Shown: positions 24,298 to 32,357 of the stretch, piece after piece | Numbering within the stretch: the first letter of the stretch is position 1 | How the letters are laid out: the number at the start of each line of letters is the position of its first letter | Source: a virus | Direction: 5' to 3' (one strand) | IMG/VR virus record: IMGVR_UViG_3300021371_000006 | Span: 18,735-82,734 of that record | DNA length: 64,000 nt | The notes under the pieces: generated by a model | Told to the model about the DNA's origin: nothing | What the model saw: the letters and a program-made list of their open reading frames with translations, nothing else | Database searches by the model: none | Made by a program: the position numbers and the translations under genes

Positions 24298-26883
24298 ATG
24301 AGTATGGATATTAACCCAAATTTAAAAAAAGGTGATAGAGTCACTTTAATTGTTATGAGTGACCCTTACTCCCCAATAACTGTCGGCACTAAAGGTACTG
24401 TTATTGGTATTGGGTCTGACCCATGGAGCAATGAACCATTATATTATGTTGAGTGGGATAACGGTAGAACCCTTAATTTAGTTGGTGATGAAGATGTGTG
24501 GGTTAAAGAAAATCAAGATGTAATTAAAGAAGAAATAGACGCGACATCAACAACTCTAAGTAAAATAATGTCTACGTTAGGTCCGATACCAAAAACAAAG
24601 ATGTCTTCAAGTAATGTGATAAAAAAGATTTTAAGTAGTGAAGGACTAACATTTTTTGACATTAATAAAGATATTGATTTAGAAAACACATTAAAAAGAT
24701 TAGTTGATAAAATTAGATTTTATGAGTACTTCTTATCATTTAAAAAAGATAAAGACGGTAGAGGATTTAATTTTGAAGGGTTATTAGCAGGACTTACAGG
24801 AGGTAAACCTATAATATCTCAAAGAAAAGAAGATATAAAAATCGGTGAGGATTATTACTCAGTTAAATTGACACAACCAGGTGAACGATTTGACTTAGGT
24901 TCATTATCTAGTGGGTTTAAGGCCGCAAAAATTAAAATGGTTGAGGATGGGTATGAAATAGATGATTTAAAAAGACCTATAGATTTAATGGATAAAGATG
25001 ATGAGTTTAATCCATATAAAAAACTAATGATGAAAGTATCTTTCGTTGTAGGAGAAACAGAGGGGAAGAGTGCGGTGTCCGGTGAAGAAAAGTCACTAAA
25101 ATGGATTTTTTCTATTTTAAATGATGAATATATTTCATATTGTTTAAATGACACCGATAGTTTAATTGATTTAGTTATTAATAATTATAAAAGTGGGAAA
25201 AGTGTAAATAGTATTTCATTACCACAGGGTAAGGTTGGAGGTGATTGTAAAATTATTACGTTTCCTAAGGTCAGTAATAAAGAAATAAAAAACCTGTTTT
25301 ATCGTAAAGACTCGTATAGAAAAGACGACAAAATATCAGACTTATTTGGAAAATACTCTAAAAATGTCAGGTTTGATATAATTCAATATATTAGAAAAAA
25401 TCCTGATTTATTCTTAAAAAGAGTTATTGATTTATATGGAGATAGACTGGCGAGAATAATGAAAGATAAAGGATTGATAGACCTTCCCAGTCAAATGGAT
25501 GAATCTAAAGAAGATTTATCTAACGTATTAAGAAGTAAAGATATTGACCCGTCAGAAATGGAAGATTTACTATCTCAACTAAAAGATGAGGATATAAACA
25601 ACTTAGTAATAAGAAACTTAGAAAGAAAATTTTTAAAATCAGGTAACCCAAGAATAAACGCCAGAGAATATTTAGAAATCTTAGTTAATTCTATCGGTAA
25701 TAGAAAATCGTCAGAATTTGAAGATGATGATTTTAATGTTGAAGATGAGTTAGTTTACGGAGGCGAGGAGCCTGAGATATCTTCCATAGGTAAAAAACAA
25801 TTTAAAAAAGAGTTACTACCATTACAAGTTGAGTTATTAAAATTACAAGAACACATCAAGCAGACAGGTAAATCTATCGCAGTAGTATTCGAAGGTAGAG
25901 ACACTGCAGGTAAAGGCTCAACGATAAGAACCATAACTAAATATTTAGACCCAAAATATTTTAATGTGGTTGCCTTGGGAATACCAACACCTGAAGAAAG
26001 GGAGGATTGGTTTAAAAGATATGAACAACATATTGAACCTGGTAAAATTACTTTTTTTGACCGTAGTTGGTATAACAGAGGAATTGTGGAACCAGTTATG
26101 GGATATGGAACTGATGAAGAATATGAGGGGTTTATGAATAATGTTAATGATTTTGAAAAGTCTTTAGTTAGTAGGGGAACTGACTTATATAAGTTTTGGT
26201 TATCAATAACACCTAAAACACAAGAAAAAAGATTTGATTTAAGAAAGTCTTCGCCTTTAAAATATTGGAAATTTTCACCTAATGATGAAAAGTCTTTAGA
26301 AAAGTGGGATGACTATACAGAATACAAAGAAAAAGTTTTTGACTTGGGTAAAGGTGAGGTTCCTTGGACTGTTGTGGATACTAACGACAAAAGAATTGGT
26401 TCTTTAAACTTACTTAGACATATATTAAAGAATTCAGATTACCCCGATAAAAATGAGGGTACTATTAGTGATACATATCCTGAGTCTATTACAACAATTA
26501 ATGAAAATTTTATTGATGAAATGAAACCATTACTACCCCTTCTAAAAATGGATAATGGTGGTTATATCTTTGATTTTTTAAAGGCGTTAAGAGATAGTGG
26601 TATTGTTAATATGATGCAATCACCTGATTTTACTTGGAGCGGTAGAGACTTCTTGGAAAAATATTTAAAGATACAAGAATTACAGGGTAGTTACCAACAA
26701 ATTGAAGATGAGGATGAAAAAGAAAACCTGTTGCAACTTGCAGAGAAGTCACAACAGGTTATGATATCAGTAGCATTTAGAAATCTACAAGATAAAGAGC
26801 AAGAGTTAACTACTAATAATATTAACCGAGAATTGAGGAAATTAGGTCCGTTAGCTTTTAAGTATTTTACGGTAAAACTTTAA
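24298..26883 (+). CDS. multidomain fusion: DUF4314-like N-terminus and polyphosphate kinase 2 domain
   Basis: An 861-residue protein. Residues about 8-70 resemble DUF4314 (KGDRVTLIVMSDPYSP, VEWDNGRTLNLV). About 130-190 hold GFNFEGLLAGLTGG and DYYSVKL, faintly reminiscent of nuclease cores. A PPK2 domain follows at about 495-720: Walker A FEGRDTAGKGSTIR (from about residue 534), Walker B FFDRSWYNRG (about 587) and the downstream WKFSPNDEKSLEKWDDYTEY. PPK2 enzymes move phosphate between polyphosphate and nucleotides. The 140-residue C-terminus is helical and unassigned. Family PPK2 proteins are usually about 250-300 residues, so this is a large fusion. It could regenerate nucleotides or ATP during infection. 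TATTTATG lies 16 bp before the start. Confidence 0.88.
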   Translation: MSMDINPNLKKGDRVTLIVMSDPYSPITVGTKGTVIGIGSDPWSNEPLYYVEWDNGRTLNLVGDEDVWVKENQDVIKEEIDATSTTLSKIMSTLGPIPKTKMSSSNVIKKILSSEGLTFFDINKDIDLENTLKRLVDKIRFYEYFLSFKKDKDGRGFNFEGLLAGLTGGKPIISQRKEDIKIGEDYYSVKLTQPGERFDLGSLSSGFKAAKIKMVEDGYEIDDLKRPIDLMDKDDEFNPYKKLMMKVSFVVGETEGKSAVSGEEKSLKWIFSILNDEYISYCLNDTDSLIDLVINNYKSGKSVNSISLPQGKVGGDCKIITFPKVSNKEIKNLFYRKDSYRKDDKISDLFGKYSKNVRFDIIQYIRKNPDLFLKRVIDLYGDRLARIMKDKGLIDLPSQMDESKEDLSNVLRSKDIDPSEMEDLLSQLKDEDINNLVIRNLERKFLKSGNPRINAREYLEILVNSIGNRKSSEFEDDDFNVEDELVYGGEEPEISSIGKKQFKKELLPLQVELLKLQEHIKQTGKSIAVVFEGRDTAGKGSTIRTITKYLDPKYFNVVALGIPTPEEREDWFKRYEQHIEPGKITFFDRSWYNRGIVEPVMGYGTDEEYEGFMNNVNDFEKSLVSRGTDLYKFWLSITPKTQEKRFDLRKSSPLKYWKFSPNDEKSLEKWDDYTEYKEKVFDLGKGEVPWTVVDTNDKRIGSLNLLRHILKNSDYPDKNEGTISDTYPESITTINENFIDEMKPLLPLLKMDNGGYIFDFLKALRDSGIVNMMQSPDFTWSGRDFLEKYLKIQELQGSYQQIEDEDEKENLLQLAEKSQQVMISVAFRNLQDKEQELTTNNINRELRKLGPLAFKYFTVKL

Positions 26884-27290
26884 AGTTCTTTACACACTTT
26901 AATCTTACCAATCTCAACCCTATAACTATCCATACCGAAAAGACGGAAAAACTTTTGAACATCTTCTCGAACCGCCCTACGAATATCATCATTACGTCTA
27001 CGGGAACTTGAGAAATTAACTTTAACATATTCAGTAACACAAGTCCCCTTTTCTCCACCCCAATTATTACCCATCGTACCTGAGACTTTGAGATTGACTA
27101 TTAAATTTTCACTCTTGTCGACCTTAATGTACGTGATTTTATAAGTCAAGTCCTTATTATTCCAACGACGAGGATTAGAGTACTTAAACATATTACTACG
27201 AATCAAACGACCGATGGACTTATGTTCTTTATAAACTTTTGCCATGTTCGGAGATTGGTTGAAGTAGTCACTAAGTTCATGTACAGTCAT
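26880..27290 (-). CDS. 136-residue basic protein of unknown function
   Basis: A basic protein (MTVHELSDYFNQSPNMAKVY) with a SSSRRRNDDIRRAVREDVQ helix and a C-terminal RLFG...GKIKVCKEL that echoes the ending of the 16408 gene. A clean host-type promoter lies at 27311-27342. Its first residues resemble a winged-helix or HTH entry, but this is not firm. Early expression is likely. Confidence 0.62.
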   Translation of the reverse strand: MTVHELSDYFNQSPNMAKVYKEHKSIGRLIRSNMFKYSNPRRWNNKDLTYKITYIKVDKSENLIVNLKVSGTMGNNWGGEKGTCVTEYVKVNFSSSRRRNDDIRRAVREDVQKFFRLFGMDSYRVEIGKIKVCKEL

Positions 27291-27310
27291 ATTATTCTCT
27301 TTTGTGAAAA

Positions 27311-27342
27311 CAAATATACGACTTTATACCAATTAATCCAAA
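27311..27342 (-). promoter_or_regulatory. Bacteroidota-type promoter
   Basis: Minus-strand -33 TTTGG (27338-27342), 19-bp gap, -7 TATATTTG (27311-27318), driving the 26880 gene. The -33 box lies inside the end of the neighbouring 27333-27596 gene. Confidence 0.78.
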
Positions 27343-27596
27343 TTATCTTGAATGAAAATCGGGTTTTGTATACCAAAATAACCACCAACTATATTATAGT
27401 AGTAGTATTCAACAGCTTCGTCTTCTGTCATATCCTCCATTAACTTTTTTATTATCTGTATTTTGGAGTATATAAGACGAGGTTCTTCTCCGAAAGACTC
27501 TGAAATACCTATTACACAGTCATCAAAACCATCTAACATTACAGCTCCCTCAGCAAAATCGAAGTACTTAGTTTTATCCATTTTTGTTTTAAACAT
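27333..27596 (-). CDS. conserved small phage protein of unknown function
   Basis: An 87-residue acidic protein with MLDGFDDCVIGISESFGEEP, KIQIIKKLMEDMTEDEAVEY and a C-terminal GGYFGIQNPIFI. I recognise this pattern from many unrelated phages and phage-like elements, always small and uncharacterised. Probably expressed early. Confidence 0.75.
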   Translation of the reverse strand: MFKTKMDKTKYFDFAEGAVMLDGFDDCVIGISESFGEEPRLIYSKIQIIKKLMEDMTEDEAVEYYYYNIVGGYFGIQNPIFIQDNLD

Positions 27597-27640
27597 ACAA
27601 ATCTTTATTTAAGATGTCAAATTATTCTGTAAGTAAAACA

Positions 27641-27648
27641 TATTTATA
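27641..27648 (+). promoter_or_regulatory. TATTTATA element selecting the 27662 start
   Basis: The octamer lies inside an N-terminal extension of the reading frame (ATG at 27614) and 13 bp before the ATG at 27662, the usual spacing. It argues for the downstream start. Confidence 0.4.
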
Positions 27649-27661
27649 TAAAAAAATAGTC

Positions 27662-28534
27662 ATGAGAGGTTATTCTACAATGTCAGACGAAGAGAGAAAT
27701 TCAATCCTTCAGCAACACTCAGCATTCTACAACGGATATGCTACTGGTAATATTCCATCAGGTCCACAACCATTATTACAGGACGAAGGTCCATCAGATT
27801 CACAAGGTATTACCGTTAACAACAGAGGTGAGGTCGGTCAATACAAAAATCATTTGGTTAACGAATCTGTTGTTAGTGAAGAAGATAAAGATTGGATTCA
27901 GAAAGTTGATATGGATAAAGGTAGTTTTACTGAATACTGTGGGGGTGAAGTTACATGTGACTGTGTTGAAAAAGCCCGAAAAGAAGGTGGAAAACCAGAG
28001 AAACAGGCTCAATTATTCTTAAACATGAATAGTGAAAAGTGTAAATCATTACAGGAGGAAGTTAAAGAATACGCGGCTGATGATATGGATGTGTCAGATG
28101 TAGAATCAGCTTACGACTTTGAATCTGGAGGTCCTGAACAATTTGATGACTCTACAACTGATATTTCCGATTCTTATGGTATGGATATTGATTCCATCAT
28201 GCAAATGTTTGGGGGTGAGATGAGTGCTGCCGAGTATGATGATGTTGATTCAGATATGAATCAAGACTTAGACGGTAAGGAAAAGTATAGTGGTGAAATG
28301 GGGGCTTATAATTTCAATTCAGACGGTTCCATGGATGGTGAAACATACGAAGAGGTTGATGAGGAAGATGTGTGTGAAGGATGTGGTGAAACATACGAAG
28401 AGGTTGAGGAGGAAGATGTGTGTGAAGGATGTGGTGAGACATATGAAGATGTTGACGAAGACCTAATGGAAGACTTTATAAAACAAAAAGAACGAATAGT
28501 AGAAATGTTTGATAGATTTAAGAAATTTATCTAA
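27662..28534 (+). CDS. acidic repeat protein, probable virion-associated
   Basis: A 290-residue acidic protein. I chose the ATG at 27662 (MRGYSTMSDEERNSILQQHS) over one at 27614 because TATTTATA sits 13 bp before it. Residues about 80-120 contain WIQKVDMDKGSFTEYCGG and CVEKARKEGGKPEKQAQLF, which resemble segments of phage structural proteins. The C-terminus has three copies of a 16-residue acidic unit with GETYEEV and VCEGCG, so paired CxxC cysteines may bind zinc. A bidirectional terminator follows. Confidence 0.6.
   Translation: MRGYSTMSDEERNSILQQHSAFYNGYATGNIPSGPQPLLQDEGPSDSQGITVNNRGEVGQYKNHLVNESVVSEEDKDWIQKVDMDKGSFTEYCGGEVTCDCVEKARKEGGKPEKQAQLFLNMNSEKCKSLQEEVKEYAADDMDVSDVESAYDFESGGPEQFDDSTTDISDSYGMDIDSIMQMFGGEMSAAEYDDVDSDMNQDLDGKEKYSGEMGAYNFNSDGSMDGETYEEVDEEDVCEGCGETYEEVEEEDVCEGCGETYEDVDEDLMEDFIKQKERIVEMFDRFKKFI
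28337..28465 (+). repeat. 48-bp tandem repeat, about 2.7 copies
   Basis: Units start at 28337, 28385 and 28433, encoding GETYEEV...DVCEGC. The first two are almost identical and the third diverges. Recent in-frame expansion is likely. Confidence 0.85.
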
Positions 28535-28536
28535 AT

Positions 28537-28567
28537 AAAAAATCCCTCACATTAGGAGGGATTTTTT
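28537..28567. terminator. bidirectional rho-independent terminator
   Basis: AAAATCCCTC pairs with GAGGGATTTT around a 7-nt loop, with A-tract and T-tract on either side. It separates the acidic repeat gene from the convergent operon of the 28547 gene and rmlC. Confidence 0.85.
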
Positions 28568-28723
28568 ATTATTAAGTTTTCGTAACAAAGTATTGTATAG
28601 TACAAAATTTTCAGTTCTTTTATAATACAACTCTATATATCGTAAAGTTGAATTGCATTGTTCCTTTTTATTTAAAGAATCAATTATTTTTTCTGTATGT
28701 GAAAACAATTCATATTCATTCAT
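28547..28723 (-). CDS. 58-residue protein of unknown function
   Basis: Starts MNEYELFSHTEKIIDSLNKK, and the body is helical and basic. The ATG at 28723 overlaps the rmlC stop, so translation is coupled. A longer frame back to 28786 would overlap rmlC by 71 bp and is less likely. Not recognised. Confidence 0.5.
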   Translation of the reverse strand: MNEYELFSHTEKIIDSLNKKEQCNSTLRYIELYYKRTENFVLYNTLLRKLNNKKSLLM

Positions 28724-29357
28724 GCCTTCTATAAAGGAATTTTGGTGCGTTTTTATCTTTATCAGATATGAGTAAATCTTTTTCATTATGATGAGGTAAG
28801 TTAATTTCTATAACGTCTTTAATTGTGTCTTTATTGTTAATTACATGTCTGATGACTGGGTCATTATAATTTACGCTTCCTTCACTTTCTTTACTGTAAT
28901 AACTACCACACTTGTAAGAAAGAAGAGTATCGTCTTCTAAAGATAAAAATCCGTGAGCGAAGTATGAGGGAATAAATAAACTCATATTATTTTTATCATT
29001 TAATTCAAAAAACTCAAACTTACCGTAGGTTTTAGAATCCTCTCTCAAATCAACTATAAAATCGATTACGGACCCTTTTAATACTCTAACTAATTTGGGC
29101 TGAGGAAAGTCACCTGTTTGATAATGTAGTCCTCTAAAGACCCCTAATTTTGATTTAGATAGGTTATCTTGAACAAACAGAGTTGAGAATAATGAATCGT
29201 CATTCTGTATTGCTTTTAGTGAAGGTATATCTTTAAGTAACTTTCTATTAGAGTATCCTATTTCATTCCATGTTTCCATAAAAAAACCCCTATCATCAGT
29301 ATGGACAGGTTCCTCAATAAGATATACGTTATCAAAGGAAGTGGAGATTAAATTCAT
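28716..29357 (-). CDS. rmlC: dTDP-4-dehydrorhamnose 3,5-epimerase (RmlC)
   Basis: A 213-residue cupin enzyme. The motif order is typical: HTDDRGFFMETW, GVFRGLHYQTG (catalytic His), PKLVRVLKGSVIDFIVDLR, GKFEFFELN, LFIPSYFAHGFLSLEDD and a YYSKESEGSVNYNDP segment. It converts dTDP-4-keto-6-deoxyglucose to the rhamnose precursor or a related sugar. No other dTDP-sugar gene is present in the window, so it probably feeds on or redirects the host pathway, for example changing surface glycans or decorating virions (inference). Its start overlaps the stop of the upstream 103-residue gene by 4 bp. Confidence 0.92.
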   Translation of the reverse strand: MNLISTSFDNVYLIEEPVHTDDRGFFMETWNEIGYSNRKLLKDIPSLKAIQNDDSLFSTLFVQDNLSKSKLGVFRGLHYQTGDFPQPKLVRVLKGSVIDFIVDLREDSKTYGKFEFFELNDKNNMSLFIPSYFAHGFLSLEDDTLLSYKCGSYYSKESEGSVNYNDPVIRHVINNKDTIKDVIEINLPHHNEKDLLISDKDKNAPKFLYRRHE

Positions 29358-29665
29358 TCTTCAAGTATTTTAGGTAATTTATTACTTTCGTAATAATAGT
29401 AAATAAAATCTAAAATGTCACTACTCTCACAAATTTCACTTAACCAGTAGGAATAGTCCATAATATAGTCTTTAGTATAATGAGACTCACTATACCCATC
29501 CCACATATCTTCAAACCCTTCTAATCTACCTGATGCGGTAATATAAGATTCGAAAATATCTTCATCTATGTTATCTTCTCGGTAATTTTTATCCCCATCT
29601 TGAAAAATTATATTCAATTCTCCATCGTTAAATGAATATTCGTCTATTAATAATTGTCTTTTCAT
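29354..29665 (-). CDS. 103-residue acidic protein upstream of rmlC
   Basis: A strongly acidic, aromatic-rich protein (MKRQLLIDEYSFNDGELNII, later DYIMDYSYWLSEICESSDIL). It is operonic with rmlC (ATGA overlap). No motif recognised. Confidence 0.6.
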   Translation of the reverse strand: MKRQLLIDEYSFNDGELNIIFQDGDKNYREDNIDEDIFESYITASGRLEGFEDMWDGYSESHYTKDYIMDYSYWLSEICESSDILDFIYYYYESNKLPKILEE

Positions 29666-29711
29666 GATTTTTTTGATATTTGTAATAAAATAAAAGATTT
29701 AAAATAAAAAA

Positions 29712-30020
29712 ATGGAAGTCGTAGAAATAATAACAAACTTTATTAATAAAGACAATAACGTTGTTGAGGTAGAATTTAGATTAAGAAATGATGGAGAAGA
29801 TTTAGTTAGGTCTGATACCATAGAGTTTCAATACTTACAGGATTTTGGGTATGGAGAAAACTTTACTTCTTTTGACATTTTTAGTGATATGGATGATGAT
29901 TGGGATTTAGGGTTTGAAGAGGAGGACGACTTCTTTATTGACAACGATAATTTAGTTTCATTTTTAAATGAATATTATTTAATTTATGAGACTAAATTAC
30001 CTGACGCCGATTATAGGTAA
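29712..30020 (+). CDS. 102-residue acidic protein of unknown function
   Basis: Beta-like N-terminus (MEVVEIITNFINKDNNVVEV), then a very acidic region rich in Asp and Phe (SDMDDDWDLGFEEEDDFFID). It may mimic DNA charge, which would fit an inhibitor, but nothing specific is recognised. It precedes the 30039 gene on the same strand. Confidence 0.6.
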   Translation: MEVVEIITNFINKDNNVVEVEFRLRNDGEDLVRSDTIEFQYLQDFGYGENFTSFDIFSDMDDDWDLGFEEEDDFFIDNDNLVSFLNEYYLIYETKLPDADYR

Positions 30021-30024
30021 CGCA

Positions 30025-30032
30025 TATTTATA
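30025..30032 (+). promoter_or_regulatory. TATTTATA element upstream of 30039 gene
   Basis: Octamer with 6 bp to the ATG at 30039, one of the short-spacing examples. Confidence 0.35.
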
Positions 30033-30038
30033 GATGTG

Positions 30039-30563
30039 ATGGCAGATAAAAAATATCTTAACGAATCCGGCTCATTTAATGTTCCGAATAAACCTGAAAG
30101 AGAGAAAAGTTCTTATGAAGACTTTATTCTTAAACTTTTAGGTAGAATATTTTTAACTAAACAAGTTTTTTTTGGTATGGATGAGCAAAAAATTGCAATA
30201 ATTATTACACCCACCTTAAAAATAGTTTCGGTAGTAGCTTCTCCATCTAAACTTGTAGATAAATTTCCACAAAAAAGACAACAATTTTTAAATGGAGACG
30301 AACTAATTCGATGGGCTGACGATAACGGTTTTGAGATTACGTTTGTTGCTCCAACTCCACAACTAAAACATAAGCTGTTTAGTATGTTAGGTGACGTAAT
30401 GGTTAGTAACGAAATAAATGAGTCTATAGGTAAGGATAAGGTTAAAATAGTACTTCAGGAACTAAAAAAATCTTCCCTACCTGAGTCTGTTAAACAATGG
30501 GCGATAGATAACCCAGAAAAATTCATTAAGAATATAGAACAGGTTAAGAACCTTCTAGATTAA
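30039..30563 (+). CDS. 174-residue protein of unknown function
   Basis: Starts MADKKYLNESGSFNVPNKPE at 30039 (a GTG three bases upstream is less likely). L-N-E at residues 7-9 could be a cleavage site of the (L/I)xE type. The middle contains KIAIIITPTLKIVSVVASP and ELIRWADDNGFEITFVAP, an alpha/beta domain; the C-terminal third is helical. Not recognised. Confidence 0.6.
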   Translation: MADKKYLNESGSFNVPNKPEREKSSYEDFILKLLGRIFLTKQVFFGMDEQKIAIIITPTLKIVSVVASPSKLVDKFPQKRQQFLNGDELIRWADDNGFEITFVAPTPQLKHKLFSMLGDVMVSNEINESIGKDKVKIVLQELKKSSLPESVKQWAIDNPEKFIKNIEQVKNLLD

Positions 30564-31069
30564 GGTCCTTCCCTATAAAAAGTTAATGAATAACTATATT
30601 CATTACCTTCAACACCCTCTGGATATTGTTTTGGACATTCTAAAATTAAATATTCTAAACCATCCTCTATAATTACGTAATGACGATACGTGTTAAGTTG
30701 TGGGGTATTATAAGAAACATTCATATTAACCCATCGACCTGTAACGAAGTCTTGAGTAATATTAACTGGATATTCTACTCTCCAATGGTCTCCTCCATTT
30801 TCTAAGTAGTATCCAGCAAATAAACGGTCACCACTAATACTAATACGACTCTTATTTACTTTCATGGAATCCAAAGGACCAATAGGGTTAGGGTAGATTA
30901 ATGAAAGAGGGTCGTCGTCTACAAGTTCGGAATTTAATATATCTGTACTGTTTACAGTAATAGACCTAAGGATATATGTGCCGTCCATAGTAGGGTAGGT
31001 ATGTTCCGCATATTGATAACATCCTGAGAAGAGTAAAACTAAAGATAAAAGGGTGAGGTAGTGTTTCAT
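30560..31069 (-). CDS. lipoprotein of unknown function
   Basis: A 169-residue lipoprotein (MKHYLTLLSLVLLFSGC, lipobox FSGC, lipidated Cys17). The mature domain is beta-rich (GTYILRSITVNS, SRISISGDRLFAGYYLENGG) and looks like a lipocalin-like barrel. A clean host-type promoter is at 31074-31104, 5 bp upstream, so the mRNA would be nearly leaderless. It is likely expressed early and displayed on the host envelope, where superinfection exclusion is one possibility. Confidence 0.7.
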   Translation of the reverse strand: MKHYLTLLSLVLLFSGCYQYAEHTYPTMDGTYILRSITVNSTDILNSELVDDDPLSLIYPNPIGPLDSMKVNKSRISISGDRLFAGYYLENGGDHWRVEYPVNITQDFVTGRWVNMNVSYNTPQLNTYRHYVIIEDGLEYLILECPKQYPEGVEGNEYSYSLTFYREGP

Positions 31070-31073
31070 ATTA

Positions 31074-31104
31074 CAAATATAAGTATATTTAGTTAATCTA
31101 CAAA
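31074..31104 (-). promoter_or_regulatory. Bacteroidota-type promoter
   Basis: Minus-strand -33 TTTG (31101-31104), 19-bp gap, -7 TATATTTG (31074-31081), ending 4 bp before the lipoprotein start codon, so a leaderless transcript is predicted. Confidence 0.78.
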
Positions 31105-31135
31105 TAAATAGACATATTTTTTGATATTTATAGGT

Positions 31136-32113
31136 ATGATTAAGAAGATTTTATTAATTTTTGGGTTTTTAAGTTTGTTTGCAATAGGTTTTTCTCAAGA
31201 CGTTTCATTTTCACAAATAAACGGTAGTGTTTTGTACTTGAATCCCGCATTCGCTGGGTCAAGGAATTGTCCTGAGTTAAGTATGACATATAGAAATCAT
31301 TGGCCATCATTAGGTAGTCAATACGTAACTAGCGTTGTAACTTACGAACAATATATTAGAGATTTGAAAAGTGGTTTCGGTATATTAATGATGAATGATA
31401 GGTCCGCCAATGGAATATACTCATTAAATTCATTTAACACCTATTATAGTAATCAACAAAAACTAACTAATAATTTAAATATTAAATTTGGTTTGGAATT
31501 TAGTTATAAGCAAAATTTCATAGATAGTAAAAAACTGTTCTTTGAAGATTCTTTTAACGGTGTCGCGTTTACTAATTACACAAATGAATCTTTTTTAAAT
31601 AACTTTAAAGTTAATTATTTTGATGTAGGTACAGGAATACTTTTATTTAATCATAAATGGTTTGCAGGATTTAGTGTGTCACATATAAACCAACCGAACC
31701 AAACGTTAATATATGGAGAAAGTTACTTACCAGTAAAATATAATATTCACGGAGGGGTGATAATACCCTTAGATAAATCTACCGATAGGAATGAAGACGT
31801 GACTTACACACCATCAATTTCAATACTACGACAAGGTCAGTTCACACAACTAACATTAAATAATAATATTAGAAAAGGTAAGTTCTTATTTGGTGGTGGG
31901 TTAAGACTTGTAGAAGGATACTCTTATAGGGATGCTTTATTATTAAATATGGGTGTAGATACGGGAGAATTAATGTTCTTTTACAATTATGATGTTACTA
32001 TATCACAATTAGGTCCCACCACAGGTGGTGCTCATGAAATATCTGTTGTAATAAAAATAAACAATAAAACAAGTGAAAAAAAAATTACAGTTCCTTCTTG
32101 TTCTTTTCAGTAG
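31136..32113 (+). CDS. porP/sprF-like: PorP/SprF-family outer-membrane protein (type IX secretion)
   Basis: A 325-residue protein. Signal peptide MIKKILLIFGFLSLFAIGFSQ, then SQINGSVLYLNPAFAGSRN and MTYRNHWPSLGSQYVTSVVT, the hallmark opening of PorP/SprF, followed by a KSGFGILMMNDRSANG segment and alternating beta strands consistent with a 14-stranded barrel. In Bacteroidota these proteins partner with type B T9SS substrates and attach or export them at the outer membrane. The phage also encodes a type B substrate at 37985. I used the ATG at 31136 because the ATG 15 bp upstream would place charged residues before the signal. A TATTTATA octamer ends 3 bp before it. Confidence 0.85.
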   Translation: MIKKILLIFGFLSLFAIGFSQDVSFSQINGSVLYLNPAFAGSRNCPELSMTYRNHWPSLGSQYVTSVVTYEQYIRDLKSGFGILMMNDRSANGIYSLNSFNTYYSNQQKLTNNLNIKFGLEFSYKQNFIDSKKLFFEDSFNGVAFTNYTNESFLNNFKVNYFDVGTGILLFNHKWFAGFSVSHINQPNQTLIYGESYLPVKYNIHGGVIIPLDKSTDRNEDVTYTPSISILRQGQFTQLTLNNNIRKGKFLFGGGLRLVEGYSYRDALLLNMGVDTGELMFFYNYDVTISQLGPTTGGAHEISVVIKINNKTSEKKITVPSCSFQ

Positions 32114-32300
32114 ACAAATCCCATAGTTCTTTTCTGATATGATTTGCGAACTCTTCATCTGACATACATTTAAGACGATTAATACTATATTTACGATAAA
32201 ACCACCAGTTAAAAGTATTAGTTTCTTTTTTAAAAGGACCCACAATAATTTTAGATACTTCGAAAAATGTCTTAAGGAATGTGTTTTTTAATTTACTCAT
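32085..32300 (-). CDS. 71-residue protein of unknown function
   Basis: The start at 32300 (MSKLKNTFLKTFFEVSKIIV) is preferred because an upstream ATG would lie inside the promoter -7 box. Basic, amphipathic N-terminus; C-terminal half DEEFANHIRKELWDLSTEKN. Probably early-expressed. Convergent with the PorP gene. Confidence 0.6.
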   Translation of the reverse strand: MSKLKNTFLKTFFEVSKIIVGPFKKETNTFNWWFYRKYSINRLKCMSDEEFANHIRKELWDLSTEKNKKEL

Positions 32301-32303
32301 ATA

Positions 32304-32335
32304 CAAATATAAATACTTTGTATTAGATAAACAAA
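32304..32335 (-). promoter_or_regulatory. Bacteroidota-type promoter
   Basis: Minus-strand -33 TTTG (32332-32335), 20-bp gap, -7 TATATTTG (32304-32311), 3 bp before the ATG at 32300. Predicts a leaderless or near-leaderless mRNA. Confidence 0.72.
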
Positions 32336-32357
32336 TTTTACTCCATATTTATCACAT

